From NCBI GenBank assembly GCA_030544235.1, contig CM060484.1, positions 3,917,031 through 3,981,030 of the forward strand: DNA of 64,000 nt, in the 5' to 3' direction. A program made the translations under genes and the position numbers. This stretch comes from Lepturacanthus savala. Lineage: Eukaryota; Chordata; Actinopteri; Scombriformes; Trichiuridae. The notes under the pieces were generated by a model that was given only the letters and a program-made list of their open reading frames with translations, was not told the DNA's origin and searched no databases. Of this stretch, positions 10,801 to 24,100 are shown one piece after another (the first letter of the stretch is position 1; every line of letters starts with the position of its first letter).

Positions 10801-13800
10801 CAGACAAAAGCAAAGACCTCAACCTTGAGCCTGTTTTCCTGGCATATTGATAGACTAAACAATAAAGCTGCCAAAAAGCATTTTAAATGTTCTGCAGCGT
10901 TGTCGTAGTGTCCTTACATTTCACATGCATAACATTCGGAGAATTGGTCCCGAGGGGGAATCATTAAAGTTCTCTCTGATCTAAATTTAGTAGCCAGGCG
11001 TCACACAGGAAACGGCTCAGTGTTTGTTTCCTTTTCATCCCGGCGCTTCGCTGTCTCTTTACTGTTTTGTGCTTTTTTTTCCCACCTCATGGTTAATCCT
11101 CGCAGTTATTTATCATGTGTTGTGGTTAAAAACCGACACGTCCCTTCCCTTGACCTGCACTCGGTGGGGCCCCTTGTGCCTAAGTGGATTAAAAGCATGT
11201 GTTTACACAGACACGGAGCAGGTTTTGCAATAGATTGCAGTCCCACAAAAGCATGTTATTTGTCGCGGAGAGCATTATTGGGTTAGGTGGCCCTCCAAGC
11301 CTATTGACTGAGCAATCTCATCAAGGCTGTATTCAGTTCTCAGGAGCTGGCTCGCTGATTCCGGTCAAGCGTTGACCACGTCTGAGAACAAATCCATCGA
11401 TTCATGCACAGGTGAATGAATCCGTGTTTTTCAGCCACGGCTGAGATAATTAAATTATAGCAAATTGTGTGTTTAGGGCATCACAGTTATCTAACAGCCA
11501 AGATCAGCTCGCTGAAGGTCTTACTGCAAATTGCCCCTGTTTCAACGGCATTAGGGGATTAATTAAATATCAGAGATTGTTTCTAATTAATTTTTTTTTT
11601 GCGATTTGCTGGTGGCTGTTTTTTCAGATACCACACAGCTGCATCCGCCTGCATGAGGAGCAGCGCGGTGCTGTTTATGTTCCTCTGGTATCTGTAATTA
11701 AGAGGCAGTCTAAGATTGCAGCCTGTGGCTCACGTTTTTATGGGACTCGTTATAGGAGCATCGTGGTGGTTCAGATGCTCAGGGCGTGGAAACGAGTAAC
11801 ATCCTCCCTCCAAAAGTCAACCGTACTCTTGGTAGAAATGTTAAAAAAAACACTTAGGATGCAATACCCAGGATCAAATTCCTCCTTTGTGCTTCCTCAG
11901 TGTTTTCCTGTTGTGCTGCACTCGAGGAATAGTAGCAAAAGACTAAAAATCAAAGATATCAACTTGATTTGACTCATTTTGACGCTTCATATTAGCTCCA
12001 GATGAACTTTTAAATATATTTTGCACAGAAGGAAACTTGTGGAAATCATTGTGCCCGGGGTGGCTATTCTTTAGTTTTACCTTTATTTAACCAGGCACGT
12101 CTTTTTCGAGTAAGGCTAGGGTTAGGGTTAGGACAAACAGGACAAACATGAGCCATAAAAAACATAAAAACTATGGTTAAAAAGACGCCATCTTGTATGT
12201 CATGAGAGTCATAATTGGAAAAAACGTTTTCATTCTGTGGCGCTGCGCCTCAGATTGGTCTATGTGTGGGAAACTCTTCATTACGTCTACGCTTTCTGAT
12301 CTACGAAGCTACAAATCACCTCTAATGCTGAATATTTTTAGCCTTTTGTCAGCTCTTCAATCAAGGCTGATGTCCACACACACACACACACTTCAGTCGT
12401 AATCCGCTGCTTTCCAAGTAAATCCAACTAACTCTTACAAGTAGGACAAAGAACTCAGGCTACTCCTGATTTTATCAACACAAAGACTCCGTAGTTACTT
12501 GTATGTTCACAGATTCAACACAAGTGTACAAAATAATCAAAATAATGGAAACGTATATGTTTGGTGAATCCTCTCAACCAGTATTTCTGACAGTTTGATA
12601 TATCTATTATTCTTATTTAAAGCAATTTCCATTGAAATTAGTTTGAATTTCATTTTTTTAACCATGATTGCAAAAGTAGATGATTTCTTTACACACAAGC
12701 CTGTTTCACTGTGTAAATAAATCCTTTATTTTTATATCAGTGCACACTTTTTCTCATTGTAGTGGCCTCTGGCACCTAAACCATCTTTGTTCTTGTTTTT
12801 ATCAGTTTTTAATGTCTTTTGTCGCAGTTTTACCTCCATATTTCTTGTATCGACTCGTTAAAAGCTTAAATGAAACTATATCATGTTTAGTATTGAGTCG
12901 GTTTTAGACATCGAGGTTTCTTCCTGTTCATGCTGTTATGTTATTCTAGACTTCAAATGTGATTTCAGTATAAGTGAAAGTGACTGTCCACACAGTCATT
13001 TTGTATGAAAATGCGTTTAAAAGTATATCTGAAGCTTAAATGAGGTTGCAGCAGTGTTGGTTAGTCATATCAAGTAGATATTTGTGTTTCCTCAATGTTT
13101 CCCTGTTCTGCTGCAGCCAAACAAAACACTAATTTTTAAATATATCTACTTGCTATGACTCATTTGGATGATGAAGCTTCATATGAACATTTAAATCCGT
13201 ATTTGCACAAGAGGAAACTTGTGGATTCTGTCCCCCATCACTTATTTTGTAATTGCATTATGTTAAAATGGTAGGTATGAAGTGGGGGAATGATTATGGC
13301 AAGAAAAACCTTCTTTAGAAAAAACAGTTCTTGTAGAAAAGTGTGTTTTATAGTTTTCAAATTAAACTGTTTTGGTACCTGCGCTGATTGTTAAGTATTT
13401 TATCATCAGATGAAGAAGTCAGGATGACTGATTGGTAATAGCTGCACAGGATTTCCCTGTAATTCAGCATCATATGTTTAGTATAAATGGGATAAAAAAC
13501 GTGGGATCTTGACTAGAATTTAAAATAAAGCCGTGTGGGTTTGAGCGATGCTTTCCTGCAGATCATGACTTTATAATAATGGCTATTTATGCTGCAGACT
13601 AGTGCAAATAAACCCAACCCCTGGTTGTGGTGTTTGTTATTTTACATGTGGAGATTCATCAGTGAAACACGTGAACACATCTCGTCTTTTGTCTGTCGCT
13701 CACAAACCAAACAATTTCTCCTTTTGTTGTCCGTCTGTTCCTCTTGATCATCATCAAGGCCCCCGATTTTTTTCCCCCCCCCTTCTCTTTTCTTTTCAGG

Positions 13801-16800
13801 GCAGGGCTGCTCAGGCAATTACAAAAGCATCGAGGCTTGGGCTGTATAATTTGTGTGGAATTTTTGTCCAGTGCCGCTTCTGTGTGAGAGCAGGCTCTGA
13901 GAATGGCCTCTGCTCAGCGTTCTGGTCTGGGATTGGGTTTGGGAGTGTTTTTTTTTTCTTTCCGACAAACCCAAAACCCCTTTTTTTACGAGGAACTTGG
14001 CTGGAAAAGAATGTTCCATGAGCACGTCAGAATATGAAAAAGTGACCAAAGCGGATCATCGACTCTTCCTCTAGGTTTTTCCCTAAAAAAAAAATGTTAC
14101 TCCATCCATTTCTTGCTGCAAGTTCAGATTTATGAGCTCCCCGGAGACTTGTATGAGTAGGAGATTGTGTCAAATGCTGGACCACATCCAGCGGCACAAT
14201 CTCTCCTGCACTGTCATCTATATCGCTCCACAAGCACCACTCTGCTTTGTTGGGTTTTTTTCTTCTCTACCCACAGTGCACTGCTTTATTCCTTTGCGGC
14301 GGTGGTTAATAAGGCCTGTCCTCTCGCTCCCCAGCTTCCTGTGATCTCCTCCTCTCTATTGGGGAAGGAATTGTGGAGAAGCTATGTAGGTCAAGTGCAG
14401 CTTCTCGTACCGCATCACTCCCCCATTTGCATAAAATCGACTCTGGCTGTCTTTCTATTGAGATATACAGCTCGGGATCGACTCCTCTTTCCATCTCCTG
14501 TTTGATCGGATTGGACTCCCTTGGGTTAGCGCGGGCAGAAATGGCCGATTTTTAAAGAAAGAAAAAAATGTCCTTTCATGCAGCTGGCATGGGAGGGGGT
14601 GGAGTGGTTTGCTTTTTAAGTTCTTGCTCACTATGACCAGTTATTATGGGAAAGGGAGAGGGACACGTGCTGCCTTTTCTGAATTTTTAGTTATTTGAGC
14701 AGATAAACCACTCAGATTGTAGCATATACACTACCATTCAAAAGTTTGGAAAAGAAAAGCACTGTTTTTGAATGAAGATAACTTTAATCTAACCATTTTT
14801 ACCATCCAGTAAATGGGATGGATTGACGGCTGCAATATAGTGGTGTTGTCGCCCATTCCTGTTTTAATGTGTGAAATCCTTTGGTTTTATCAAAGCCAGA
14901 CATTTTCACACATTTTCATTTCCACACTAAGCCAAATGCTAAGCTACTATTAAATCTATCTGCTAATCATGGGAACTGGCAGGAAATTAATCTCATTAAG
15001 CCACCAAGTGTTACAGCCGAGTTAAACTAGTCAACAATCAAGAAGAAAAACCTAAATACTCGTCTAAAAGTAATCCTGAAGTGGTTCAGTCCAAGTTATG
15101 TTGAAATCTTTTAGGTCAAAAAATATATGGTTGGAGTCTTTTATTGATGTAAAATATTGATCCAACTGAAAATCATTGCTATAGCAAAATAGCTGTTTTG
15201 CAAGAATATTCATGAAATGTCACATATGTTAACCCTCTACTCCATAGTGTTGCATTATGGCACTAATTTATCTCCTAAATCTATGTTTTTACAATTAGGT
15301 GTGAAAAGGAGTCTTTTATTTTGAAGGACATACATGACCAGGATATCCTGTTTGCGCGTGGACATTCGACATGTGAGCATCAGATCACTGTCTCACAACC
15401 GAAGGTTGTCTTATTCAGAATTTGGGAAAAGTTTCACCAGATAAAAAATTTCCTTAAATATCTATTAGAAAATATGGCTGTGATAAAATGGTACATTTGA
15501 CTCTAGAGGGTTAACAAACAGCATGAGAACACGTTACTTCCAAATTAAAAGAACATTTTGCAAAATAGTTGAAATGCTCTTTAGATCTTTTATAAATATT
15601 TTGATCCAGTTGATATAGATTTTATAATTGAAATGAGGGAAAAAGTCCTAAATGTTCCGACCACCTCTCCTCTCCTGTCAAGGGTCATACATATAATAAC
15701 TCCCTTTTTTATCTCGTGTGGCTTTTTCAAACAAACTTAAAGGCCCGTCTATACAAGAGATTTTGTGTTTCACGGCATGGAAGCAGGAAAAGACGCAGGC
15801 GGCTGCTCCGGCAGCCCACAGACCACCCGGCCCACTGGGCTTCCTCCTGTAACACCGCTCATAAACACACAAGATGCAGGAAAGTCAGGCGAGATGTTTC
15901 CACCATGGATCAGCAAAACAAAGTGAGTCGGTGTTTAGTCAGAAGAAATGGACCCAGACATAAAAGGCAATGTATTGCTCTCTGGACTAAATGAACCAAA
16001 TGTGTTATGACAAGCTAAATCTAAGTAGTACTGCATAAAATATGCAGTAGTACTTAGCACTATGCATTCATTGGTGCTGTAAGAACATTACAGTCAAGCA
16101 GATTGCTTTCTTTTATGAATATATTGGAGGAAGTGTGACTCGTCTCCCTCCTCCAGTCATATCAAAGTCATGTTTTTATGGCATTGAACATTCCTCCACC
16201 TCTATGTTTAGATGTGAAGGACGTTTATATTCTCTGTACAATGAAGTTCTTACTTGCTGTCCACATGAATGTCAATAAAAAAACAATAGTAATAAAGTAG
16301 TAAAGTTAAAGAAAGTATCATAGAATATAAACTATAAGTAGGCAGATTTCTATGTTTAAAGAATCTACTGTTTAGTTTAGAGGTTTTTTTTGTAACTTGT
16401 GGTTAAATGTCATCTATATTGTAGGTTAAAAATAAATTGTTAAAAGTTCTGTGTCACGCCAGTGAAAGGCCACACTGCTGCATTTACATTGTGCGCCTGG
16501 GCTACAGGTGTGAAAGTCCATTGTGTTTAATTATTTACCAAGCAGCAGACATTCCCCATCTCTCCTCCCTTACACTTCCTGAAACCTACCACCCCACCCC
16601 CTCGCCTTTAGGAAGAAAAAAAAGTTTCCTTTCAAAAGAACAGCCCACTGTCCTGAGGGCTTTTTTTGTTTTCTTTATTGAGACTGAGTTGAAGGGAAAG
16701 GAGAAAGACTTTGAAATGAGTGGTGAAAAAATCTTCTTGACTTTGTAAATTACATGTGCAGTCACCTTATTATGCTACACTAAACTAATCCCAGTCTATA

Positions 16801-17899
16801 TGCTTCATTACAACAGACCAATAAAAATATATTGGTTTTAACCTCTGTGATGTTTCCTTGTTACTCTGTCAAGTTGAAATTTAAATTACAGGCTCTGAAA
16901 TTGGTTGTGGACATAGTTAAATGTATATGTTTGCATTTATTTATAATTAACTAACACTAGTTATCACTCAAGTTTACAAAAGTGTTGACAAATTATTTAT
17001 TTATATCGTTCTGATCAGACACAGAGCAGCTTTGAGCTTTTCGTAGACCCGTGTTGGTCTTCAACAACTGCCTGGGGGGGAAAAAAAAAAGAAAATGTAT
17101 TATGTATATGTATTTTCAAGCAGCTAAATGTTCCGCTATGTTCACTAGCTTGTCGTTAACAGGAAGGGTATAGGGGGTTTATAAAAAAAGTTGAATATGA
17201 ACCAACACAGTTAAGATGTGGGGTGTAAAATAAGAACTGTGCAGGTTTGTCAGGCCTCACATTATATATCATTATATGATCAGTTGGTATATACAACAAT
17301 TAATCCTGCTCTCCACAGTCTTTACTATTGTTTATTCCACTCCTGGTTCCTCTTTAAGCAGAATGAGGTTTTCATGTGTTGGAATTCAACAGACGCTGGA
17401 ATGGAATGGCTGGAATACATGTAGAGATGAGATCTGTCTAAAATGTGTAATACTTAAAGTTTCAGATTTAAAGTTATTTCTCAATGACTTGTTTGTGATT
17501 CCTAATCAGAGAAGATGCTTTAAAGGCCTGTAACCAACTCTCCTGAGTGTCTAACCTCACTTCCTGTGGCCTCTACTGAGCTGCTCCGCTCGTTTCCTGT
17601 CTCCGAAACCTCTAATAGCTTCATAAAAGCTTTTCGTTGTAGCGCTGTAGTGAGAAACAGAAGCTTCGCCGGTAAAAGGCACCGGCGCGGCCTTGGTGTT
17701 CAGACGGAGGTGTCCTTCAGTCGCAATCTCGCCGGCGACCTTAAACGACACGGAAACGACTTTAATCCCACAAACTGTGACATGAGAAAGGCTCTTGTTC
17801 TGCTTTTTTTGTTTTATTATTGATATCGCTGGCGTGCAAATACGTTTCCTCTTAACAAGAGTGTCATTTCTTTCCGAAAGAGTCTGTGGCTGCAGGATG

Positions 17900-17934
<35 letters not shown>

Positions 17935-18084
17935 TCTGCGAGTAGGAATATACACTTGCTCGTTTGCCCACACAGCCCTCAGGCACATGTGCAACCCTGC
18001 GAAGTCGGTGTAATTAGAATTCAGCCAGCAAAGCCAGCACTATCATAGTCATGTTTAATTCAGTGTTTGTACGCGTGTGTGTGT

Positions 18085-18116
<32 letters not shown>

Positions 18117-21100
18117 CTTTTAAAGTGAGTGAGTAAGAAGATGAAGAGGCTAAAAGGGCAGGCAGTTGACAGACGGGGTTTTTGAAAAGTTTATAAAAAG
18201 AAACAAGAGTGGGCGAGTGGAAGAAGCAGGTAGAAGCCACTGACTAACACATGACGTGTCTTTTAGATCTGAAACATCAACTGTAACATGCGGCCATGAG
18301 GTAAAATAAAAGACCTGTGTAGCTCTGAATACATCTGTTTGCTTTCCTCGATCCTGAATGCAAAGCATTGCAAAGAATCTGTGGCCGCGTGTTCTGCTTT
18401 TTTATTGTGCACGATGTAAATTTTATTCAAATGCTCCCCCCGTGGTGTTTGTGTGGATTCTACCTCGATGCTCCAGTGGTTAATAAGTCCTCAGGCCCAG
18501 GCCAGAGACGTGCAACGCGCGTCGCCGGTGCTCTCAGCGATTCGTTTTTCCCCCGTTTACACCATCAGAAGATGCAGGTCTCACTGCCGAGTGTCTGCCT
18601 CTCCCGTTTCCCTCTGTCATATATCCATGGCGCCTGTCGCCAGGGCAACACAAGCCGTAGCCATTCTATCCTGTCATTAGGATTCTAGGATAAGGACACA
18701 CACTCTCTCCTCTCTCCGTCTCACACACACACACAGTTACAGCAGAGGTAATGTCATTTTGTAATGGATGGATAAAGTAGGCGTTAGAAGGAGCGTTTCG
18801 ACCTGACGAAGACCTGCATACATTTTCCAAACGTTGTCCAATAAAGGCAGTTTTTCGATGGGTTTTCCTGGCGAGCACGGCCTGTAATCTGCCCAGCCTA
18901 CAGCTGTGGTTCTGTGGGTAGAGAAGCGATGATGTAAGGAGGCAGGACGGAGAGTTTTCATGAGGCCCAGTGTGAAGCCAAGGTCATTTATTTCAGTTCG
19001 GGGCTGGAAAAAGTCCCCAAATATGTTTCTGTTTTACTTTGTTCACTTGTTTGCATTTTTCACACCAACATCATCATTATTATTATATTTAGGAGCAGAG
19101 CAGCGACTGCAAATCAGTCACGGAGTGAAGGCCCTATTGAATTTACAAAGATTATTATTCTTCTGTGCATTCACCTGCATTTTGGGGGGTTTAAACATAC
19201 CCCGAAACTCACTAACTCACTTTGGCATGCGCATTAAGAAAAATTAATTACATATTTTAAAGGTTTTGAATATGGCCGTGGCAAAATGCCTCTGTAGCGC
19301 CCCCTAGAAATGTTCAAAAACCCAGCCCCTCCATGTACTTTCATGTAAAAGAATGAATTTCAGCACACATTTATTATCTTTTTGTATGCAGCTGGTCCTG
19401 AGTCACAAGCTTCGTTCATTCGAGCACTGTAAAATGATCAGTTTTTCTGATTTTACTACTTATAGGCATGTGTTTATGTCTATAAACTGACATTTTCCCC
19501 CAAATCTAAATAAAATTCTGAAATAAAAATATTATCATTTAGAGCATTTATTTGCAGAAAATGACAAATGGTCAAAATAACAAAAAAGATGCAATGTCTT
19601 CTTTAACATTTATTAGGATATAACATAAAGAAACTCTCTTAAATGTTGTAACTTAAGAGTTGTGAACTCTGTGGGACATTTTACAGCTGAAAATGAAACT
19701 TTTCAGTCATTATACTACAATGCACCTTGAACGCAGCAGCCATATTGGCATGAAAAAACTGATTAAAGACGGCTGTTACCAAGGTATCCATTCCATTCAG
19801 GTCAAACAGAGCCCAGGTGCTGCTATTGTACACGTTGGCTCACTGAAAGAAAAAGGAAAAGTCTCTGTTGCACTAAATGGAACAGAACCTTAATTAGTAT
19901 CGTTGGTAATACCCGTGTTTACCTACTATTGTATTACATCACATGCTGCTGGGTCTATTTGTTGAAAGCATTAGGCTGACATACTGTATGCTGATGATAT
20001 TAGTTTCTATTGGAGACTCTATTATATTATATATCCCTAATATACCACATATCACTCATTCTGTCTTAAAACAGTCCTGAGGTCATTGCTCAGATCACCT
20101 AGAGCCAAAGTTACTCCATCACACAGCAGCAACACAACTGGGTCGAGTTGCTTTGTGGGTAATGTCGGCCTCCGCTATTGAAAAACAAATAAAATGAAAA
20201 TATCTCTGCTCCACCGTGTTGCTTCTGATCCTATCGTGATTATGAAGCCAGGTGACGTTCTAGCAATGCAACGCAAACAAAATGATCAGGGATATGAATC
20301 TGAGTTTAACATTATCCACCTGATCATTGACTCATCCCTGTCCCAAAGTTCACTGAAACTAAAACCTTATCACGAGTGGAAATTCATTGGCTAGAACAGC
20401 TAGTAGCTGACCTAAGGACCAATGGAGACACACCCATTGGCTTTTCTTTCACTGGTTTTATGACTGTCTGATGTAATTCTCAATTCTATGAGTTAAACAC
20501 TTAAACAAATTAAAGCTTAATTTGATATGATTGGTGTTGGTATTTAGGGTGTTTTTACATATTTCTCTCCTTGTATGTGACGTTATGGAGCTTCATTTTC
20601 CCTGAGGGAACCTCCCAAAGGATCAATAAAATCTAATTTGACCTAATATTCAGAAAGGGAACATTTAATTCGCAGATGTAATATAGATCCTCCTTCTGGA
20701 TCCTTTGTCCGGATTATTTCCTTCTTTTTTCAGACACACCCGACGACCGCTGCTTTCCTCCAAGAATCCAGAATTGAGTTTTTTTATGTATTAAAAGCCC
20801 TAAATGCTTCCAGGGTGATGGTGTAATGAGTAGATTGCTGAACGGTTTCGATCTCCACCCTGCTGGTGTCAGCTTACATAGTAAAGTCCGGTTGCAGTTG
20901 TGGCGGCTCGTTCCTATCAACACTGACAATTTCTAATAAAACCGCTGAGATTGATCTTTTTGAGAGCTTGTCGATACAGAAATAAATTGGTAAATGTTTC
21001 CCTTCCCCTTTCTTATCAGTTAAATAATGCAGCTCTGCCAGTAAACACACACTCTCATACTCACACAAAGCAAAGAGCGTACTATTAGAGCAGTGACTCA

Positions 21101-24100
21101 CACGGTCTTGAGACATGCTAGTGTAAACACAGATTTTCACCCACACCGCCGGCCAGCCCTGTGAATACCAACCACCTACATGTGTGAATGAGCTTCTACC
21201 GTCGTATCAGCATGGAGATGCATCACTGACAGTCAGTGTTATAAAAGTAATACATTACTGTAATGCATTGATTTTTAACACTTTTCCTTTTGGCTCCTGA
21301 AACAGCGATAAGTGATCTCTCTATTACTTTACGTTTCTGAAACATAAGGATTTGAAGAACATCGTAGTCAAATGCACTGTGTGTGCTCCACCTAAAGAAC
21401 TGTCCACTTCCTGAAATGGCAGCAGTAGTTTAACATTTACAGAGGTGTCATAGTAACATGAAGTTAGCAAGGAAGCTAAGAGTGGAGATAAAACTACAAA
21501 ACAGACTAAATGAACCTCCTGCTCTGAGATTCTCCAGCATTAAGAGGTTAGGAGACTTGTTAAAGACATGAAAACCACTTTAACAGTGGAATCAGCAGCT
21601 GAATGAAAACTTGTGTTGCTATGGATACATTCCCTCTCCTAATAAACACAAAACCATTGAAAACGTGCATCAATTTGGCGTTTTCTATTTGCAAATTTCA
21701 CGAAATCTGTTCTAAAGCTTCCATACATTTGGATGGAAAGTTATTTTTAAACTCTGATCTGATATTTGAGCTTTAAAGTCAAATTCCAACATGTGTTTGC
21801 TGTTTCTATTGTAAGCTCTTTTATAGACATATCACCCTCAAGGCTTGTTTTGTTGGCAGCTGGGTTCTGTTGACAAATTACTCATAATTAGTAAAAAAGA
21901 ATGTGCTTCCAGGTGATAGTTGCAGCAACAAAGGCTTGTGATTCAGTGACGCCAGTATGGAGTATCCAGTTAGATTTAATTGCTGCAGGAAATAAAACGA
22001 CTGAAGGCAACAGAAACTAACACACACATTTTTATTGTGCTGTAGTTGTTTCCTTGTTGCACTTATAGATGGGAATTACGAAGTTTCCTGAAACATAAAT
22101 GCTGAATTATCACCATTTACAGCATGTGTTGCAGGATTTTTTCGCTTTTTATCTGTAAATACACCACTATGTCCCTCCTCCTGACGTATCTGACAATCCC
22201 AGAGATTTGCACCTTTATTCAGATATTACATTAGTCTAGTTCTCATAATAAATTAGGGATATTTGAGAGACTCAGTGGATTTCATACATTCTTGGAGGAA
22301 AAAATATATAAACTAATGAAATGGTGTTTATTCTCATTTATTATTAATAATGTCAAAGGGAACTTTTACTTATTTCATTAAAATTCAGACCAAATAGGAA
22401 AAGCACTCATGCAAATAACAATATCCCTAACTAACTATTGTGAGTAGTCGACTTTCTGCTAAAGGAATAGTACTTTAAAAAAAGATTCACCATTCCATCC
22501 ATTCACCTCGTTGTATTTGTGTGGAGATACATCTGATAACATCACATCTTAGCAAACTACTCATTAAATTACAGGCTGAAAAATGTGGTTAATTTGATTT
22601 TTGTCCACAAAATAAATTGTGTTAATTCCGTATAATTATGTGTTTTATTCAACTTGTTCCTGGTCAAAAATGACTGATCATTATAAATGAATGTAAGAAA
22701 TTGAACTAATCTCATCGTTAGTGGAGTTAATCTTGTGTTAGGCCTGTTACAATAGATCCTAGAATAATCTGTGAAAGTTGTTTCACTGGTGCAGCCGGTG
22801 AAAGTTGTTAATGAAGGAATGGATAAAAGCGAGAGCAGACTTTTGAAACGTGAAGCGAGTCTCCTCCATCTAATGATGCAGCCTCTCCATCTAAATGTTC
22901 TAGGGGAGAGGGACTGCACCACGTTCTTTCTTCAAACACGTGTCTGCTTTATTATCCTGCGACTCAGCTAATGCAGCTGCAGCTAAACTCCTCAGCTGTG
23001 GCTCTAATTTTATCTACCTGGCCCGGAGATTAGTGCTAATCACACATCTGATCACGCCCCTTTTAGTTGGAGGACGTTGATGCAGCGTATTGAGCAGGAA
23101 ATTAGATTTGATTTACGATCATCTACTGCAGCTACACCCACACTTACTGTGTTCTGTATGAGCAGGTGCACACACCCAGAACCAACATAGCTGCACACAC
23201 ACCACGCCCTTTTGCCGCCTGGCACATGCGAGCAGCTTTGGAGTTCAACCCCATCAGTGCTGCCAGGGAACCGGCCCTCTTTTCTGCACGCGTGCATGTG
23301 CGTGCACGCTTGTCTCTATTCAGTAGGAGCCACTTCTCACCAAACGAGGACACACCATGCTGGGTGGCCTGGAAAAAAAAATTCCTGGCGCTTCTCCCAT
23401 CTCGACTATTGGCTGAGGTGCAGTCATGAAAGACATAATCTGATCTGCCCTCTCTCTGCTTTCTGCAGATCTCCTCACGTCTTCCCTGTGGGATCACGAC
23501 AAAACTACACAGCAGATAAAACTCTGGGTTGAAAGAAACTTTTGGGATAAATATTAAAAATGAAATATGATTTAATCACCGTGCACTGGTGTCTCAGTCT
23601 GATGAAGCTGCTGCTGCTGCAGCTCAAACCACATTCCTAACAAGTCATTTTCATTTTCTATTCAGCTTGAAAACCCCCCGTTTTATTATAGAACGACCAC
23701 ATGGCTGAAATTATTCTACACGCTTCCTGAACAGTTTGATTGTGTTCCTCCCTCCCTTTAATTAATTTACCGTTGTATTTATAGTCATCAATATCGCGCT
23801 TATCTTTCTACTTCGTGGCAGCAATTAAAGTACAGTGAACTTGGCCTCTTGTTCTAAACTTATTTTGCGTTTCAGAGGGTGTGAGTGACAGAAAAGCTGC
23901 TTAGACTCAGAGGAAATATTCAGACTGTGTAAATCTCACACACACTGGAGTTCTTTGCTTTAAATTATAATAATGGGTGATATGAACTTTCTGTGCTGGG
24001 TTCAAATTAAGTTTCTGGCCAGAAGAAATAGTGTAAATAATAATAATAAATACTTGTGATTTCTAGTGAAATGACACAAAGCATCAGCTCGTCACACACA

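Noticed and set aside
12115..12133. Interstitial telomere as a fusion scar
   Set aside because: There are fewer than three TTAGGG units, next to a dispersed-repeat phrase. Chance or repeat origin is more likely.
17557..17994. Minus-strand 145-codon frame with a C/V repeat
   Set aside because: It is built on the AC microsatellite and has no recognisable domain.
19660..20580. Possible coding remnant before the LINE-like tail
   Set aside because: The two 66-codon frames do not resemble reverse transcriptase, endonuclease or any protein I know.
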